Shown piece after piece: positions 10,030 through 21,599 of a stretch of DNA of 64,000 nt. The stretch is from Athripsodes cinereus (lineage: Eukaryota; Arthropoda; Insecta; Trichoptera; Leptoceridae). Where the stretch lies: NCBI GenBank assembly GCA_947579605.1, contig OX388318.1:1798001-1862000 (forward strand), written 5' to 3'. The notes beneath the pieces are model-generated. The model saw only the letters and a list, made by a program, of their open reading frames with translations. It searched no databases and was not told where the DNA came from. The position numbers and the translations under genes are program-made. Position 1 is the stretch's first letter, and every line of letters begins with the position of its first letter.

Positions 10030-13000
10030 TTAAAATAAATATATCACAAGCAAAAATAAGTTAAATAAAATTATTGGCATTAAATAATAAACCAAATCAG
10101 ACACCATTCCTTTATGTTTTGTAACAATTTTAATAGAAAATCTTCGTTTTATAAACCAAACGGAATACACTATTAATCCTATGACGAGAGTCACATAACC
10201 AATAATATCTAACATTAGATATCTGTAGATGGACATGTGCACTGCGGGAGATCTTAAATGGCCGGCTCCTTTGTGTCTGAGGACGTACTCCGTCCACCAC
10301 ACAGCCCTTTCCATTGATGTTTGAGGAGTGTCGTAAACGAGATCACGAAATGCTGTAACGTTGGATTGATATCTGGAAAAAAATATCAGAATGTTAAAAT
10401 ATACATAATATTATGGTCGACAACTTAGTTTGGTCTAGTCCCCATTTTGCAAGTGCGAGCTCGATTTGGAATCCCTAGACCATGTCTTCTTCGGTTGCCC
10501 AGTACGAGAGTTAATGAATTATGAAAGGATAAGAAAGAGGATGTATTTATTTGTAGTGGACATATGAAAACTACATGGCTTGACCATGTGGATCAAGTTC
10601 TTAAGGATGACAGCATGTTGAGTAAGAGAAACCAGTGTGAATGTAGAAAAAGTTTAATTTATATTTAGTATTTTTTATACTAAATGTGGAAGACAATTGG
10701 GAAATAAATTAATGAACCAGGAAATAAGGAAAATTATTGAGTTCCAAATAAATTTGATAAAAAGAATTAAAAAAAGGCGGCAGAATTGCCATCCACGCTT
10801 CTCAGCATTATACAACCAGATAAGTCTCCATATGATCGATCAGTCATGGTCACACAAAAACTTAACAGTCTAATGCCGGGAAAAATTCACCTATCCAGAT
10901 ATACAGGATATCAAAGGATTAGGCTCAAAACGCGGGATCAAAATACCATCATTGTGCCTGAAATATCTGTGTTCAAACACTTTTTTACAATATTACAAAT
11001 GTTTATTATAATAGATTTTTGAATTTTAATATACAAATTAACCGGTAAATCTAATTTTTGTAAATTATTTATTAAAGATTTCGGAGTTACCCCTGTAGCT
11101 GACATGACTAAAGGTACTATATAAACAGATCTAGAATGCCAAATATTTTTTATTTCTCCTGCTAGTTCTGTATATTTACGTATTTTTTCTGCGACGGTTG
11201 TTTGTATATTATGTGTATTTGGAACAGCGATGTCTATTAGGTACGTTATTTTATTACGTTTATCATGTAATACTAAATCGGGTCTATTATGATGTATTTG
11301 TCTATCTGTTATTATGGTTTTATCATAATAGAGCCTGTAATTTTGATTTTCTAAAACCGTTTTTTAAAGTTATGTATTGTGCAATTAAGTTTATTAGACT
11401 GTATGTAAACAATTTACATTGGTATAGACATGTGGAACAAATGGACAATACTATGAAATTATTATTAAATGTGAAAAATACCTAAGATATACAATATCTA
11501 GCACTAAGTTTAGGGTGGGATGATGCGGTTATAGGTATGGAGCCTTGAGATACAAATACGACAGTTATGACTCATAAGTAGAAGGAGAAGAAGTGTGAAA
11601 AAACTTTTATATAAATAGTCAATATATATGTAAACCAATCTGTATTTATTATCATGCACTTTCACTGAGAGCCATTGGTAATAAGTTGAACTTTAAAATT
11701 TTGCTAGAATGTCAAAAAAATATAAGAATAGAAATCTTACTCAGTATTCTGAATAATCTCCATAATATTTTTCTTTAATATATCTTTGTTGAATGTGAGG
11801 ACATTGAGTCTCCTGCCGATGCCTTTCTTCTCCACTCTGAAGGCATTTGCCTCCTGATCAAACTGCATGGGCAGCACTAACATGGGAACACCGCAATGAA
11901 TGGACTCTTCCAGAGATTGTTGTCCTCCTTGTGATATGAAAAGCTTTGTATTAGGATGATCTGTAATGTAAAAAGCAAAACTATTCTAAATATTTATCAA
12001 ATTTATTTTTATGAAGACTCTGTAGAGTAAGTTTTTGAATGACAATATTAACATCTATAACTCAGCAATGAGGCATCCATCCCAAATGTCTTATTTTTTA
12101 GTGGCACGGAGAAGACAATCTGCATACTTGCTGTTAGTCCGCAAGCTACCCCATTTGTGAGATATGCTGTGACGGTATAGTAGTAGTATTTTAATGATTA
12201 ACCAATGTTTGAGGTTACATAGTTGGACACTGAAGATGGACTAAGTCAGAAAAACCTCTGCCAAAATAAAATTTATACAGTGAAAGTTACAGTGTTTTAA
12301 CTTAAACATTTTAATATTAATAAAAATGAACTTTCATAAGGTTAATTTAAAACATGACTACCCTCTATCTCTTTGATTTTTTTTATACTACTACAGGATA
12401 ATATGATCAAAAGGACAATGGACGTAAAAGTAGGACCCAGATGATCAGACAGATCAGTGACCACCTGGGTGTCCACAATTGCCAGGGACCCAAAGGAGGT
12501 AGAGTTGCGTTCGAAGGATGTAGGGGACCGGAAAACTGGGAAGATGAGGACTAGGAGAGCCAATCTCGAATAAATGGAATAAAGGCGAGAGCGAAAAAAA
12601 CTACTATACCATCACGGCATATCACACAAGCAGTTTGGCTAATGAACCAAACGCTAAACTACATTGTAAACAGATAAAAAAGGAACATTTCTGTTTTCAT
12701 ACTAAAAAACATCTGCGAAAAATGGATCGACAGGATTTGCGCAATTGAATACCTCAATTAATTCATTATCCGATCACAACTCGTAAATGAGTAAATGAGC
12801 TTTGAACATAGAATAGAATTACAATTAATAAATACAAAAAAATAACATAAAATAAATTATAATTAAATATCGTAACAATACAAGCTGCAATCAGGTAATG
12901 TATTTACCTTGAATGTGAGTGCCAATGTCTTACATTAGACAAAAAAACAGCAAACAGAGGAAAAATATTAATTAAATTGACTACATAATAATTATTTATT

Positions 13001-16000
13001 GCAAAATTAAATTGGTATTCAAATAATATTCATATTTATATGACACTTGTAAATTTTGCAAAGATTTAACATTTAAATATAATTATACATATTCATAATA
13101 AAAGCAAAAAAAACACTTATTCCACAATTCATTGAGTGCTTTTTGTACAATGGGATTTTTATAAATTGGTGTCTTAAGTCAAATATTTTTCTTTCAATAT
13201 TACATAAGTTTGTGGATGACAGCTGAGTTAAACGACTTATTTTTATTTTTGTAAACCATATTTATAGTTGTTGTCTGTTTTGTACTTTTTACCAGTAAAT
13301 AAAATTAAAATAAAATAAATCTCAGACTGACTCAAAGCCTGATGTCTTTCAGGGGAACCGTTAAAAAGGAAATTATTTTTCCAAAACAACCTCTGAAATC
13401 TAAAACCCATCCCGTCTCTTCATCCCCCTTATTAATATCAGTTTATATAATGAGTTCTTTAAAATATTATTTTTGGCAAAGAATTGATCTAAGTAAGTGT
13501 CCTGAAAAGACAGGTGTTGGATAAAATAGACATTTTTAGTACAGTAAATACAGTACATCTGAACGTTTTAATTTTTTATTGACACAGATAGGACAACTTG
13601 CGGGTTTATTACAAGCAATTAATCTACTGGTTGCTCCACTTATGGGATGAGCCGTGATGGTATTAATATATATTTTTTTAATTGAAATTGACAATGTTCT
13701 AACAAGATGAATGACTCTCTCTCATCAACTAAATCAAATAGTCGAATAGAAAATTTGTTTTATTTATTTCGCTCTGTCATTAGGACCTTTTATGCAGGCA
13801 CTTAGACTCATCAAACATATAATGTTCATCAAATTTCAAATATATTAAAAATTAAATAATTTAAGCAAGTAGATACATAATATACACAACTAACTTAGCA
13901 CAGATAACTGAGGGAACCACTTTGACGTGTGAACATTGTCTGGTTTCTCCGGTAAATTTTCTTCTTCCCATTTCCACAGCACAGTGTAAGGCAGCTCTCG
14001 GAAAGTGTCTGTAAAGACTCTCCGTGTAGACTCCACGAGTTGTCTTGCCTTAATGTTGGTACCAAAACTAAAATAGATAACTCCATCTGTTGCATTATCC
14101 AGGAGACTTTGCAAATCCTATAAAAAAATATATATTTTATAATCATTTGATAGAATTAATTTGAAGATTACAGTGATAAACTCAGCAATTAAAATAATAC
14201 TATACTATACCCTCATGCCCTGTCCCAGGTGGGGTAGGCAGAGAGAACGGAACGCCATATAGATCTATCCTTACATACTTCTTTCACTTCCTCTACATTC
14301 ATCCAGTTTCTCATACATGCACACCGATTCCTCTTACTTAACATGCGACTGTCCTTTTGAATTTGATCCACGTTCTCAAGCCACGTAGTTCTCAGATGTC
14401 CGCACTTTCACACACCCCCTCTTTCAGATAAATACACCCTCTTCGTCAATCTTACATCATCCATTCGCTCCACATGCTCAAACCATCTCAATTTATTTAT
14501 ATGCATTCTATCCACGACACTCCTCTTGCATCCACTCATTCTTCTAATATCCTCATTCCTTACTCTATCTATTAAAATGCACATTGTATTCTATAAACAC
14601 CGATTTTAGAATAGGAAATTAAATTGTTAATTTCAAATCCTAGTATAGTTTTCTACTGTCCCATATCTTTTATTTTTCTTTTGCCTGTTCCATGTTTGAA
14701 TTATCTCAATCCTCCTATATGGCCGTGAGTCTTGGCACTTAACCAAGGCTCAAGAGCGGAAGATACTAAGTTACCAAAAAAAGAATGTCTTAGAACAGTA
14801 TTTCCCAAACTATGGGTTGCGAGTTGCGACCCACCAGTGGGTCGTGACCGAATATTGAGTGGGCCCTAATGGACGATTTGCCACCGTATGCGGCATGAAT
14901 AAAAAAATGTTGTTGGAGCAATGTTTGGAGAAAAATCTAAACGGCGGGTCCCAAGATTGGAAATTTTACCTAGATGGGTCGGAGCCCAGTCAAGAATGTC
15001 TATTCGTAGTGAGCCAAAAAGAGCATTGTTATTTCACACACAAGGTTTCGGACAATTTGAAGGTCCCTATTTCACAATTCATCATTCATGTATACAAAAA
15101 AAAAGACACAACACAGAAAGATTAAATATTTTTAAAACAGTGAAAAACGTGTCAATAAATTGTAATTACAGTCAAGTGACTAAGTGAGTATAAAAGTCAA
15201 CAAAAAACTAAATTATTGGAAGGTCACATAATACAAAGTCATTAATATTGTTATTAAACAAATTATCGGGTAACATTATAAATGTACAGTTTTTGTTATA
15301 CATGTTTTCAATGCCACATGTTGTTTTTAACTTTTGTATTTTTAGTTTTTCAAGATTTTCTATTGTTAGTTACATTTATCTGACAGTGTGCTAGAGCCAA
15401 TCGCTTTCTAGTCTTCTGTCACAACTTTCTAGTTTTCTGTCACAACTTTTTAGTCTTCTGTCACAACTTTCTAGTCTTTTGTCACAACTTTCTAGTCTTC
15501 TGTCACAACTTTCTAGTCTTCTGTCACAACTTTAACAAACTTTTCATGTCATATATCTTCTTTTTTTGTAAATCCCATTTACATTGAGCAACTCTACCTT
15601 CCCTCCTTTTTTTCTGGCCAACCCTCCCCCTTGATATATAGCCAGTTGAGTGTTCACCAATTATTATTGTATGTCTGCTTTCAAAACATTACAAAAAAGA
15701 AATTACGTTACACAGAAAATAAAATATTTTTCTCTTATAAATATAAAATTAACACTGTTATTTTTCACAAATGATAGTGTTCTAAACTTTACATTTTAAA
15801 TCTATATAAAGAAAAATGAGAACAGCATTGCCTGATTCTTTTTTTGTTGTGTTCGTAATTATCAGGAGACGGTTTGCATGAAAGAAAATTTTTGGAAAAA
15901 CCAACAGAAAAGTCGGAATTTTGGATTGTATTTTTGTATGAAAGTGACGTTTGTATGACAGTTTCACTGTCACGTGTTGCTATAATGAAAATTTTAATGA

Positions 16001-17336
16001 AATTTACCCTGGCAACGCCGGGTAGGAACATCTAGTTTTATATAAAAATGAATTTTCATAACCTTAACGCACCAACTTTAAATTTAACTGTCTATCTCTT
16101 CTGACTCCAAATCCTTTGTAGGGTTGGTAAAGAGGACGTAACACTATTTTGATTTTTTTTTTTAAAAAAGATATATCTGGGTTTTGTTATAAACCCAAAT
16201 ACAACCTTATACCTACACCTTTCACAGTAAGCTAAAAGCTTGTGTCGTGAAAGGGGAGTTTGCCGGCACCTGGAATCGAACCCCGGACCCCTTGTTCACA
16301 AGGCCGAGACTCTACCTCCAGGCTACCGACGAACTCGACTGTCTTTACAAACTTTCGCTTTCTCCACACTTATGCAATTTCTTATACATGAATGGCGGGA
16401 TTTCTCCTACTCAACAAACGGTCACTCTCGAATATTTTTTTTTTTAATAAAAGTAAATAAAATGGAAAATAAACAAATACATACCTGAGGTAAAGGTTTT
16501 GGTGTTTTTATGTGAATGCTAGCGATTGGTACAATCACAGGAACCAAAGGACGAACACCTTGCCATATGGGATTAAAATTCAAGAACACCATGTCAGCTG
16601 CATTTTCACTATCCACATTATCACTAATAGCTTTATCTCTTTCTTCACCAAAATACTTCCTTGTAATACCATCAAATAATGGGACATATTTCATATAGAA
16701 AAAATATTTATATCCAAAATGACGAATAAGTAAATAAATTCTTTGCCATATTGTTGTCTCTCTCGCATCAAAAGGAGCCAAAACGTCCGGATATAACGTA
16801 GGATGCAGAGGATTTCCAAATTCGTCTAAAATACTCGGAGTCAAACTCAAAGAACTGATCAAAATCAACGGACATTTAAATCGTCTTTTGAATGCAGGAG
16901 CTATAGGGAAAATTCCTTCAACGAAAAGTAAATCGTAAGTTTCGTTGTTGTGATTTTGTATCAATTCTTGTACGGAAGGTTCTTTGAGTTGCTTCTCGAC
17001 AACGTTTAACATTATTTTGCAAGCCATTTCTATATGTGACTTTGGCGAATGATTATTTGGATAATATATATCAGAATTTTTTACCATATTATTGTAAACT
17101 TCGTAAGATATATCATGAACATCTATTTTATTATATCCCGAATCGTCTGGATCTGTGGTCATTACGGTAACATTGTGTCCTCGTTTGAAGAGTTCTTCCA
17201 TTAATGCTTTGTAGACAATCTGATGACTGCTTGAAGGTGTTGGGAAAATTCCTAAAATATTCGCACCACATATTAAACGCACTTTTAACAGAAATATTGC
17301 ACTTAAAAACACAGCTATTGGAACAAAGTTCTTCAT
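10030..17336 (-). CDS. UDP-glycosyltransferase, complete, four exons
   Basis: Transcript order is 17336-16485, 14117-13895, 11960-11741 and 10372-10030. Splice sites are GT-AG and phases (0, 1, 2) agree, giving 545 residues. Insect UGTs transfer sugars from UDP-glucose to plant toxins, pigments and hormones in the ER lumen. Residues 1-25 form a signal peptide, followed by the N-terminal acceptor domain with FPTPSSSHQ (likely catalytic His). Exon 3 holds the UGT signature, FISQGGQQS through PMQFDQ, which binds the UDP-sugar. Residues 484-506 are the usual C-terminal membrane anchor, followed by a basic KRRF. Unusually, a second hydrophobic segment occupies 525-545. The N-terminus resembles the lepidopteran UGT33 family, but that assignment is tentative. 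Introns hold LINE, SINE and hAT debris. Confidence 0.93.
10445..10525 (+). pseudogene. Fragment of an R1/Jockey-like retroelement
   Basis: The plus strand reads CKCELDLESLDHVFFGCPVREL, a CxC...H...CP zinc-binding pattern found near the C-terminus of many R1/Jockey-type LINE proteins. It is about 80 bases long and isolated in a UGT intron. Confidence 0.6.
10555..10665 (+). pseudogene. Short LINE 3' fragment
   Basis: It matches the TTWLDHVDQILKD and LSKRN part of the LINE at 1845-3310 and is degenerate. Confidence 0.65.
10938..11362 (-). pseudogene. C-terminal ORF of another LINE lineage
   Basis: Reading the minus strand, about 140 codons stay open after an upstream stop near 11362 and end at TGA 10938-10940. 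Recognisable pieces are YYDKTIITDRQIHHNRPDLV, KITYLIDIAVPNTHN, KIRKYTELAGEIKNIW and VYIVPLVMSATGVTPKSL. This is the C-terminal end of a non-LTR reverse transcriptase lineage common in Lepidoptera. No Met starts it, so it is only a remnant. It lies antisense-neutral to UGT, on the same strand as the gene and inside its last intron. Confidence 0.7.
12058..12190 (+). repeat. Family T repeat, second half with (TAG)n end
   Basis: It runs from actcagcaatgaggcatcc to ctgtgacggtatagtagtag, opposite in direction to the surrounding UGT gene. Confidence 0.7.
12604..12645 (-). repeat. Family T repeat, 3' tip
   Basis: Only the terminal block (tataccatcacggcatatc) remains. Confidence 0.55.
12646..13560. 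other. UGT intron 2, AT-rich, no gene seen
   Basis: It holds no supported exon. A LINE-like A-rich tail (ataaaattaaaataaaataa) occurs at about 13297-13320. Confidence 0.45.
13575..13672 (+). repeat. Family T repeat, second half
   Basis: A degenerate copy recognisable from ttgacacagataggacaact to gagccgtgatggtatta. Confidence 0.55.
14203..14590 (-). pseudogene. LINE 3' fragment
   Basis: In reverse it matches the C-terminal coding end and 3' tail of the LINE at 1845-3310, including the ccctgtcccaggtggggtag block and the region for the GHVERM motif. Several stops are present. Confidence 0.75.
14690..14785 (+). pseudogene. LINE reverse transcriptase fragment
   Basis: The plus strand reads SILLYGRESWHLTKAQERKIL, the conserved Y(G/A)xE(S/T)W block of LINE proteins. 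It abuts the hAT-derived repeat at 14789. Confidence 0.6.
14789..14991 (+). mobile_element. hAT-type MITE, one end
   Basis: It starts with cagtatttcccaaactatgg and is the inverted relative of the complete element at 26679-26868. The opposite terminus seems truncated near gagcccagtc. Confidence 0.6.
15408..15533 (+). repeat. 21-bp minisatellite, six units
   Basis: Six adjoining copies of a 21-bp unit (core gtcttctgtcacaacttt) carry only a few substitutions. They lie in UGT intron 1. Confidence 0.9.
15780..16036 (+). mobile_element. Probable Helitron 3' end
   Basis: The sequence ends with a hairpin, accctggc-aa-cgccgggt at 16006-16023, then CTAG-T at 16032-16036, as in Helitrons. The 5' end could not be located, so the start is approximate. 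Confidence 0.5.
16160..16340 (-). repeat. Family B tRNA-derived SINE, near full length
   Basis: On the minus strand it begins with gagttcgtcggtagcctgg, carries a box B-like ggttcgattcc, then a body with cacgacacaagcttttagc and an A-rich end. It lies about 145 bp from the exon 1 donor of the UGT gene. Confidence 0.8.
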
Positions 17337-17740
17337 TTTATCACTATTTTAATATCACAATTAAAACTTTAAACACTAACTCAACGATTTTTCATTAATC
17401 ACATAACTGTTACAAATAAAATAATAAATATAATATAAATCACAAATCATTTTATTAAAATAACTAGATTTTGGGTTGATTGAAAGAAATCGTACTTTTG
17501 TGATAAATTTGGAATTAATTGTGTTTTAATTTATGCTATGATACGTTTACACCAGCGAGATTGATAATATATTTGTATTGCATAAAACTGTTTATTTTAT
17601 ACCATTTAAAGGCTTAGGCCGTATATATATTAGGTTGGTTGAAAGAGATTGCGCCTTTACGATAAACTCTACCACTGTGTGTTGATTTTAATATTAATGT
17701 ATTTTCTTATAAAATTGTTTTAATCAATGAACAGTCGAAA
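17337..17740 (-). promoter_or_regulatory. UGT upstream region with candidate TATA box
   Basis: On the minus strand tataaaata occurs at about 17594-17602, some 260 bp before the start codon. Nothing else decides the start of transcription. Similar ggttg-ttgaaagaga-tcg blocks at 17470 and 17634 look like old repeat tails. Confidence 0.25.
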
Positions 17741-17744
17741 GAGT

Positions 17745-17945
17745 AGCAAGGTTAAAGTGTTCATGGGCAGGGCATGTTGCACTTAAAGATCAAAGATGGA
17801 CAAAAAGGGTAGTGGAGTGGAGACCTCATGAAGATAAAAGGAGTAGAGGAAGACCTCCAACACGTTGGTCAGATGACATTAGAAGAATCGCTGGAGACAT
17901 ATGGGGGAGGCTTATGTCCAGCAGTGGACAGGAATAGCTGCATAA
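17745..17945 (+). pseudogene. RTE-like LINE 3' fragment
   Basis: It encodes degenerate WAGHVALKDQRWTKRVVEW and RGRPPTRWSDDIRRIAGD, the lineage of the 6946-7632 element, and ends at a (taag)n tail. Confidence 0.75.
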
Positions 17946-18330
17946 GTAAGTAAGAAAGTACATTTATGAATGCATAAATAAATATTAAATAAACTCATCC
18001 TATATATATTACGATTATATACAAAGTGTAGGTATGCAATTTTCTGTTTAAATAATCATAATTGGTGTAAAGAATAAATGAATGCATGATGTAATCATTT
18101 CTTAACAATTTGTTTACAAGGGAAAATTTTGGTTAAAATTTATGTTTTTCAAAATACAAATACCTACTATTCAAATTTTATAATTTAATTTTAATTATTA
18201 CGTCAATACAAAATTTGATTATATCATTCGATACCAAGAATACCACAAAATATTCTTGAAGAATATGACGAAATCATCCACAAATAGATGAAGTATTTTT
18301 AATAATTAATAAATGTTTAGAGAAGATTAT

Positions 18331-18480
18331 CTGATGGCCGATGTGACGCGGATATAACACTCTTGCTTATGAGTCACAAAATCCCGGGTTCGATTCCCGG
18401 CCAGAACGTACAAAGAAAGAATGAGCTTTTACAAATAGGTCTGGGTTTTACATGTTTTTGTGTTTTGTAATGTGATCACT
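18331..18480 (+). repeat. Family C tRNA-derived SINE
   Basis: A tRNA-like head with box B gggttcgattcccgg is followed by the family's gtctgggttttacatg-tttttgtgtt block. It is shorter than the copy at 50699. Confidence 0.75.
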
Positions 18481-18504
18481 GAGAAAATTGGTAGGTAAAA
18501 ATAT

Positions 18505-18875
18505 AATGCATCATAGAGTGAAGAATGAAGATATCATGAGAATGAGTGGATGAAAGAGGAGTATTGTTGATAGAATGCATGTAAATAAATTGAGATGGTT
18601 TGGTCATGTGGAATGAATGACAAAGAGGATATACTTGTCTGAAAGAAAGGGTGTGAAAAGTGCAGGTGTGCGAGGACTACGTGACTTGACCATGTGGATC
18701 AAATTTTCAAAGACGGTCGCGTGTTTAGTAAGAGGAATCGGCGTACGTGTATGAGAAACTGGATGAATGTAGAGGAAGCGAAAGAAGTATGTACGGATAG
18801 ATCAACTTGGCGTTCCGTTCTCTCTGTCTACCCCACTTGGGAAACAGCATGAGGGTATAACATAGTAGTAGAACA
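18505..18875 (+). pseudogene. LINE 3' fragment
   Basis: It is a degenerate relative of the 1845-3310 LINE (HVE, DHVDQIFKDGRV and WRSVLSVYPTW remain). It ends ccccacttgggaaacagcat followed by gagggtataac and a short gtagtag, a tail resembling family T. Confidence 0.8.
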
Positions 18876-18879
18876 TTGT

Positions 18880-19508
18880 TATTAATAAATTTAACGTCGC
18901 GTTAGTACTCGTAACACAAGATTCCTATATTAATTTTGGACTAGTTCGAACTGTGTGAATTATCCAAATGTGGTATGTAATATCTTTTATTTATTAAAAC
19001 ATAAGAGCGCACAATATAATTAAATAATTTGGTGATTATTTAGAAGTTATTGAACCATTGTTTGCACGAACAATTATGATCTCAAATCACAATGAAAGAA
19101 AATTAATCTGTATGACTGTTTATATAAAAACTTTATATAAATTTTAATATCTCATTTCCATAAAATCACTGTTAAAAATTCAACTTTGGTATTTAAATGT
19201 TTATTGTTTGTTTTCTTTGACTCTGTGCACTTTGATTATAAAAAATAAAACAAAAAGATAATGTTTTAAAAAAAATAACTAAACACTCTACCGTGTTCTT
19301 TAACGTAATGCCAGTTTTAACAGTGTTTAAGTTATCTTGTTGAAATATCTTTATTTCTCGGATATTTCAGGAGTCCGAGGACTCCTATTAATTAATGTTT
19401 AAGTTATCAGATTAATTAATTCAAAATTCATTTTGAGTAGAAAGTTTTGTAATATTTTAGGTACAATGTGCTTAATTGTTATTTAAAATGTAAGCCAATT
19501 TATTGATG
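18880..19508. other. AT-rich spacer upstream of the UGT gene
   Basis: I see no ORF, exon or recognisable element. Confidence 0.4.
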
Positions 19509-19516
19509 CTTTAGAC

Positions 19517-19896
19517 CATGCTTGTCTAAAGTGCGGCCCAAACGCAAATTATGAAAATATTTAAATTTGCTTATTTCTACTGAAAAAATTAATGTTTGCA
19601 ATATTTTTCATTTTTGCAACATACAAGTAATCCATCCATCCATCACATTAATTTTACATAGGTATCTATGTATAATATATACATTTTTATGCATATGTTC
19701 ATTTATAATTTTATACATATATATATCTAATTCAAATAAAATAAATATAATAAAAAGAAGTTATTTTTTTAATAGAACTGCATATAGGTATATAGTTAAT
19801 TTTATTTCCATTTATTGAAAAAATATTTATGTGCAGCCCAGCATATATATTTTTTTGCAATGTGGCCCTCGTATGGTCAAAGTTTAGACACCCATG
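19517..19896. mobile_element. hAT-type MITE 1 of an adjoining pair
   Basis: The ends catgcttgtctaaagt and gtttagacacccatg are inverted. It is flanked by ctttagac at 19509-19516 and again at 19897-19904, an exact 8-bp duplication. There is no coding capacity. Confidence 0.8.
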
Positions 19897-19904
19897 CTTT
19901 AGAC

Positions 19905-20443
19905 CAATGATTCCCTTAGTGGTCCAGCTAGACCCCCAGGGGTCCACGAGAGACTTTATGGGGGTCCACGATGGTGTGACTAAAAAATGGGGATGCACAA
20001 GTTGTAAAAGGGGGTCCACGAATCCATAGTTAATGTATCGGATATTCGGTAAAAGCACCAGATATTGACATAAATAATAGTCAGTACAAATACTCGTACA
20101 TTGTAAAAAAAGGTACTGTGAGAAAATATTCTGTAAGAATACCGAGTTTTTGAAATATTTCAAATTCCTACACCATTTTGAAAATTTAGCGTTGAGGGGG
20201 GTAGAAATACAGAGAGTGCACCGGAACCAGCAAATTTTTGAAAGTGGTCCATGAGAAAAAAACATTTTACATCTCAAATTTGGCGATGAGGTTTGCCACC
20301 CATCCTGAATGTCTTAATTTTATATTGGCACGGAGAAGACAGCTTGCATGTTTTATATGCAGCTGGTCTGCTGGCTACCCCACTTGTGGGATATGCCGTG
20401 ATGGTATAGTAGTAGTAGTAGAAAAAAAGTTTGGGAACCTCTG
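19905..20443. mobile_element. hAT-type MITE 2 of the pair, with a nested family T repeat
   Basis: The ends are caatgattccc and gggaacctctg. It is flanked by ctttagac at 19897-19904 and 20444-20451. Internal gggggtccacgag motifs recur. A family T copy at 20258-20424 lies inside it. Confidence 0.8.
20258..20424 (+). repeat. Family T repeat inside the hAT MITE
   Basis: It reads from aaaacattttacatctcaaa to tgccgtgatggtatagtagt and ends in (tag)4, the typical terminus of the family. Confidence 0.8.
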
Positions 20444-20552
20444 CTTTAGACAAAATAAGGAAAAAATTAAGGTCTTTTTGTAGTAAAAAAGTATTAGTAT
20501 TTTTAACCACAAGCATTATCTTGTTAGAGAACAAGAATTAAATATCTACCAC

Positions 20553-20872
20553 TACTACACCACCAAAACAAGTGAGGTAACCAGTGGACTACCTACATGT
20601 AAATAATTCTCTCCATGCCAGTAAACATAAAAACATTCAAGATGGGTGGCATACCTCATCGCTAAACAGAAGATTAAAAGTCTTAAAACGTGAAGCACCC
20701 GACAAAGAGTCCGTCTCCCACGCTTTTCCATAAGTTTTAGAGTGTCCAGTAAAAGGCAGGTGTTCAAAAAAATAAAGACATTTACTATCTAATATCAACT
20801 ATGAGGTTTGCCACCCATCCTGAATGTCTTATTTTTTTTGTTGGCACGTACAGGACAGCTTGCATGTTTATT
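20553..20872. repeat. Two family T copies head to head
   Basis: A minus-strand copy (about 20553-20672) is followed by a plus-strand copy (about 20690-20872) that loses its tail where the Helitron begins. Confidence 0.7.
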
Positions 20873-21588
20873 AAAAATGAAAAAATCGGGGTGGACCACT
20901 CTTAACTTTTAGGGGTATGAAAAATAGATGCAAAATGATGAAATAGATGAAAATAGCACTCTGCTATCTTAATGCCAACACTTATGTATGCAAGTGAGAC
21001 GTGGACATGGTTAAAGAAGGATGAAAGTGGCATAAATGCAGTTGAAATGAGATCACTGAGAAGGATGTGTGGTAAAAGTCTGAGAGATTGTGTGCGTAAC
21101 AGTGAGATACGAAAGGAATGTGGAATGAAAGTTAGTGTAATAACAAGGATGAATGTAAATAACTTAAGATGGTTTGGGCACGTGGAAAGAATGAATGAGG
21201 ACAGAATGACTAAAAAGATATATTTGGCTGAGAGGAATGGTGCTCGGAGACGTGGACGTCCGAGGATTAAATGGCAAGATCATTTAAATCAAATCCTACA
21301 GGACGGTCACGTGTTGAGCACGTTGAACAGGAGAGCATGCATGAGGAATTGTATGACAGTGACGGAAGCGAAAGATGTGTGCAAGGATAGAAGGAAGTGG
21401 CGCTCGATCCTTTCTGCCTACCCCGCGAGGGAAGCGGCGTGATGGTATGTATGTATGTATGTAAAAATAGATGTTGGCCGATTCATGGACCAACCCGATA
21501 AGCACACAAAATTTCATCAAAATTGGTTCAGCCGTTTCGGAAGAGTATGATAACAAACACCGTGACACAAGAATTTTATATGTTAGAT
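20873..21588 (-). mobile_element. Helitron fragment interrupted by a LINE
   Basis: On the minus strand it starts near 21588 with ctaacatataaaattcttgt and continues through cgaaacggctgaacc to aatcggccaacatctatttt. It resumes beyond the LINE at about 20932 with the ttttcatacccctaaaagtt block and stops at 20873. It is related to the Helitron at 5468-5843; the 3' CTAG end is missing. Confidence 0.75.
20945..21465 (+). pseudogene. LINE C-terminal ORF inserted in the Helitron
   Basis: It encodes 156 uninterrupted residues: LMYASETWTWLKKDESGINA, LRWFGHVERM, RRRGRPRIKW and WRSILSAYPAREAA, then a stop and a (tatg)n tail. It is a relative of the 1845-3310 element but a separate subfamily (different tail unit). 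It is truncated to the last fifth of the protein. Confidence 0.85.
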
Positions 21589-21599
21589 TCTCATCATAT

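Noticed and set aside
14859..15187. Two overlapping 88-codon ORFs
   Set aside because: They cross the edge of a hAT-derived repeat and encode nothing recognisable.
15408..15533. CRISPR-like array
   Set aside because: The units are directly adjoining 21-bp repeats without spacers, in a eukaryotic intron.
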